From the NCBI GenBank assembly GCA_003506745.1, contig DNYQ01000133.1:3153-9893 (forward strand): 6,741 bases of DNA. The letters are read 5' to 3'. Made by a program: the position numbers and the translations under genes. Under the pieces are notes generated by a model. The model made no database searches and had not been told where the DNA came from. It saw nothing but the letters and a program-made list of their open reading frames with translations. Source of the DNA: Syntrophaceae bacterium (GTDB lineage Bacteria; Desulfobacterota; Syntrophia; Syntrophales; Smithellaceae). This document shows, piece by piece, positions 6,414-6,741 of this stretch. Each line of letters begins with the position of its first letter. Position 1 is the first letter of the stretch.

Positions 6414-6737
6414 TCAAGCGGAAATTTTTAAACCGATCACACCTGCAACAATCAGCAGAAAAGATAAAACCCGCATCATTGATACGGGGTCATGAAATAT
6501 CACAAGGCCGATCAGAAAAGTGCCTGCGGCGCCGATTCCCGTCCATACCGCGTAAGCCGTGCCGATGGGAATATCCCTTTGCGCCAGCCATAAAAACAAC
6601 CCGCTCAGCCCCATGCATACGACGGCTACAATAATATACGTAATCCGGTGGGAGGTGGTCTGAGACAATTTAAAACCAAGGGGCCAGCCGATTTCCAGCA
6701 GACCGGCAACGAGCAGATAAATCCACGCAAGCGTCAT
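6414..6737 (-). CDS. gdx: SMR family transporter, guanidinium exporter (Gdx/SugE) type
   Basis: This is a 107-residue small multidrug resistance protein with four predicted membrane spans (about 3-21, 32-51, 58-80 and 87-105). SMR proteins act as antiparallel dimers exchanging protons for cations. The central Glu15 in AGLLEIGW is the conserved coupling and binding residue. The segment GTAYAVWTGIGAAG at 59-72 is the Gdx/SugE form and differs from the EmrE-type GTAYAIWSG, so guanidinium export is more likely than broad drug export; polyaromatic-cation export remains possible. Pro19 follows Trp18 in the first span. The ATG is four bases from the window edge, so its ribosome site is not visible, but Glu15 placement and length suggest the start is right. 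Any guanidine riboswitch would lie beyond the window. The link to the lpt genes 98 bases downstream looks positional rather than functional. Confidence 0.87.
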   Translation of the reverse strand: MTLAWIYLLVAGLLEIGWPLGFKLSQTTSHRITYIIVAVVCMGLSGLFLWLAQRDIPIGTAYAVWTGIGAAGTFLIGLVIFHDPVSMMRVLSFLLIVAGVIGLKISA

Positions 6738-6741
6738 AGTC

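Overview
The window looks like core chromosome of an LPS-making Gram-negative bacterium. It most resembles a deltaproteobacterial (Desulfobacterota, Syntrophus/Geobacter-like) genome. That placement is inferred from gene order and gene types, not from a search: lptC-lptA-lptB-rpoN run straight into a long-form hpf, ptsN, an HPr kinase homologue (hprK) and rapZ. HprK and a two-domain HPF beside lpt genes fit that group better than Gammaproteobacteria.

All nine genes lie on the minus strand, so transcription runs from high to low coordinates. No RNA gene, mobile element, CRISPR array or gene-free stretch over 150 bases was seen. In transcription order they are: a guanidinium-exporter-type SMR protein (6737-6414); a 98-base gap holding a candidate promoter; lptC, lptA and lptB (6315-4449), which supply the inner-membrane anchor, periplasmic bridge and ATPase of LPS export; rpoN (4421-2949), sigma-54; a 146-base gap with a good sigma-70-type promoter and a possible leader structure; then hpf, ptsN, hprK and rapZ (2802-1). 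The last three are tightly packed. hprK overlaps the end of ptsN, and the TTG start of rapZ directly follows the hprK stop.

The first functional block builds the envelope. The second contains sigma-54 plus regulators that often travel with it: ribosome hibernation, the nitrogen-PTS phosphoacceptor EIIA-Ntr, HPr(Ser) kinase/phosphorylase, and the nucleotide-binding RNA adaptor RapZ. HPr, EI and any sugar-PTS genes are not in the window and would be expected downstream of rapZ if this follows the usual layout.

Most of the window is conventional. The points worth a second look are the HprK homologue, which keeps its ATP site but has a degenerate family signature and a short C-terminus; the hpf leader, which can form two mutually exclusive hairpins; and a promoter match so close to lptC that its mRNA could be almost leaderless. 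I found no convincing undescribed multi-gene system.
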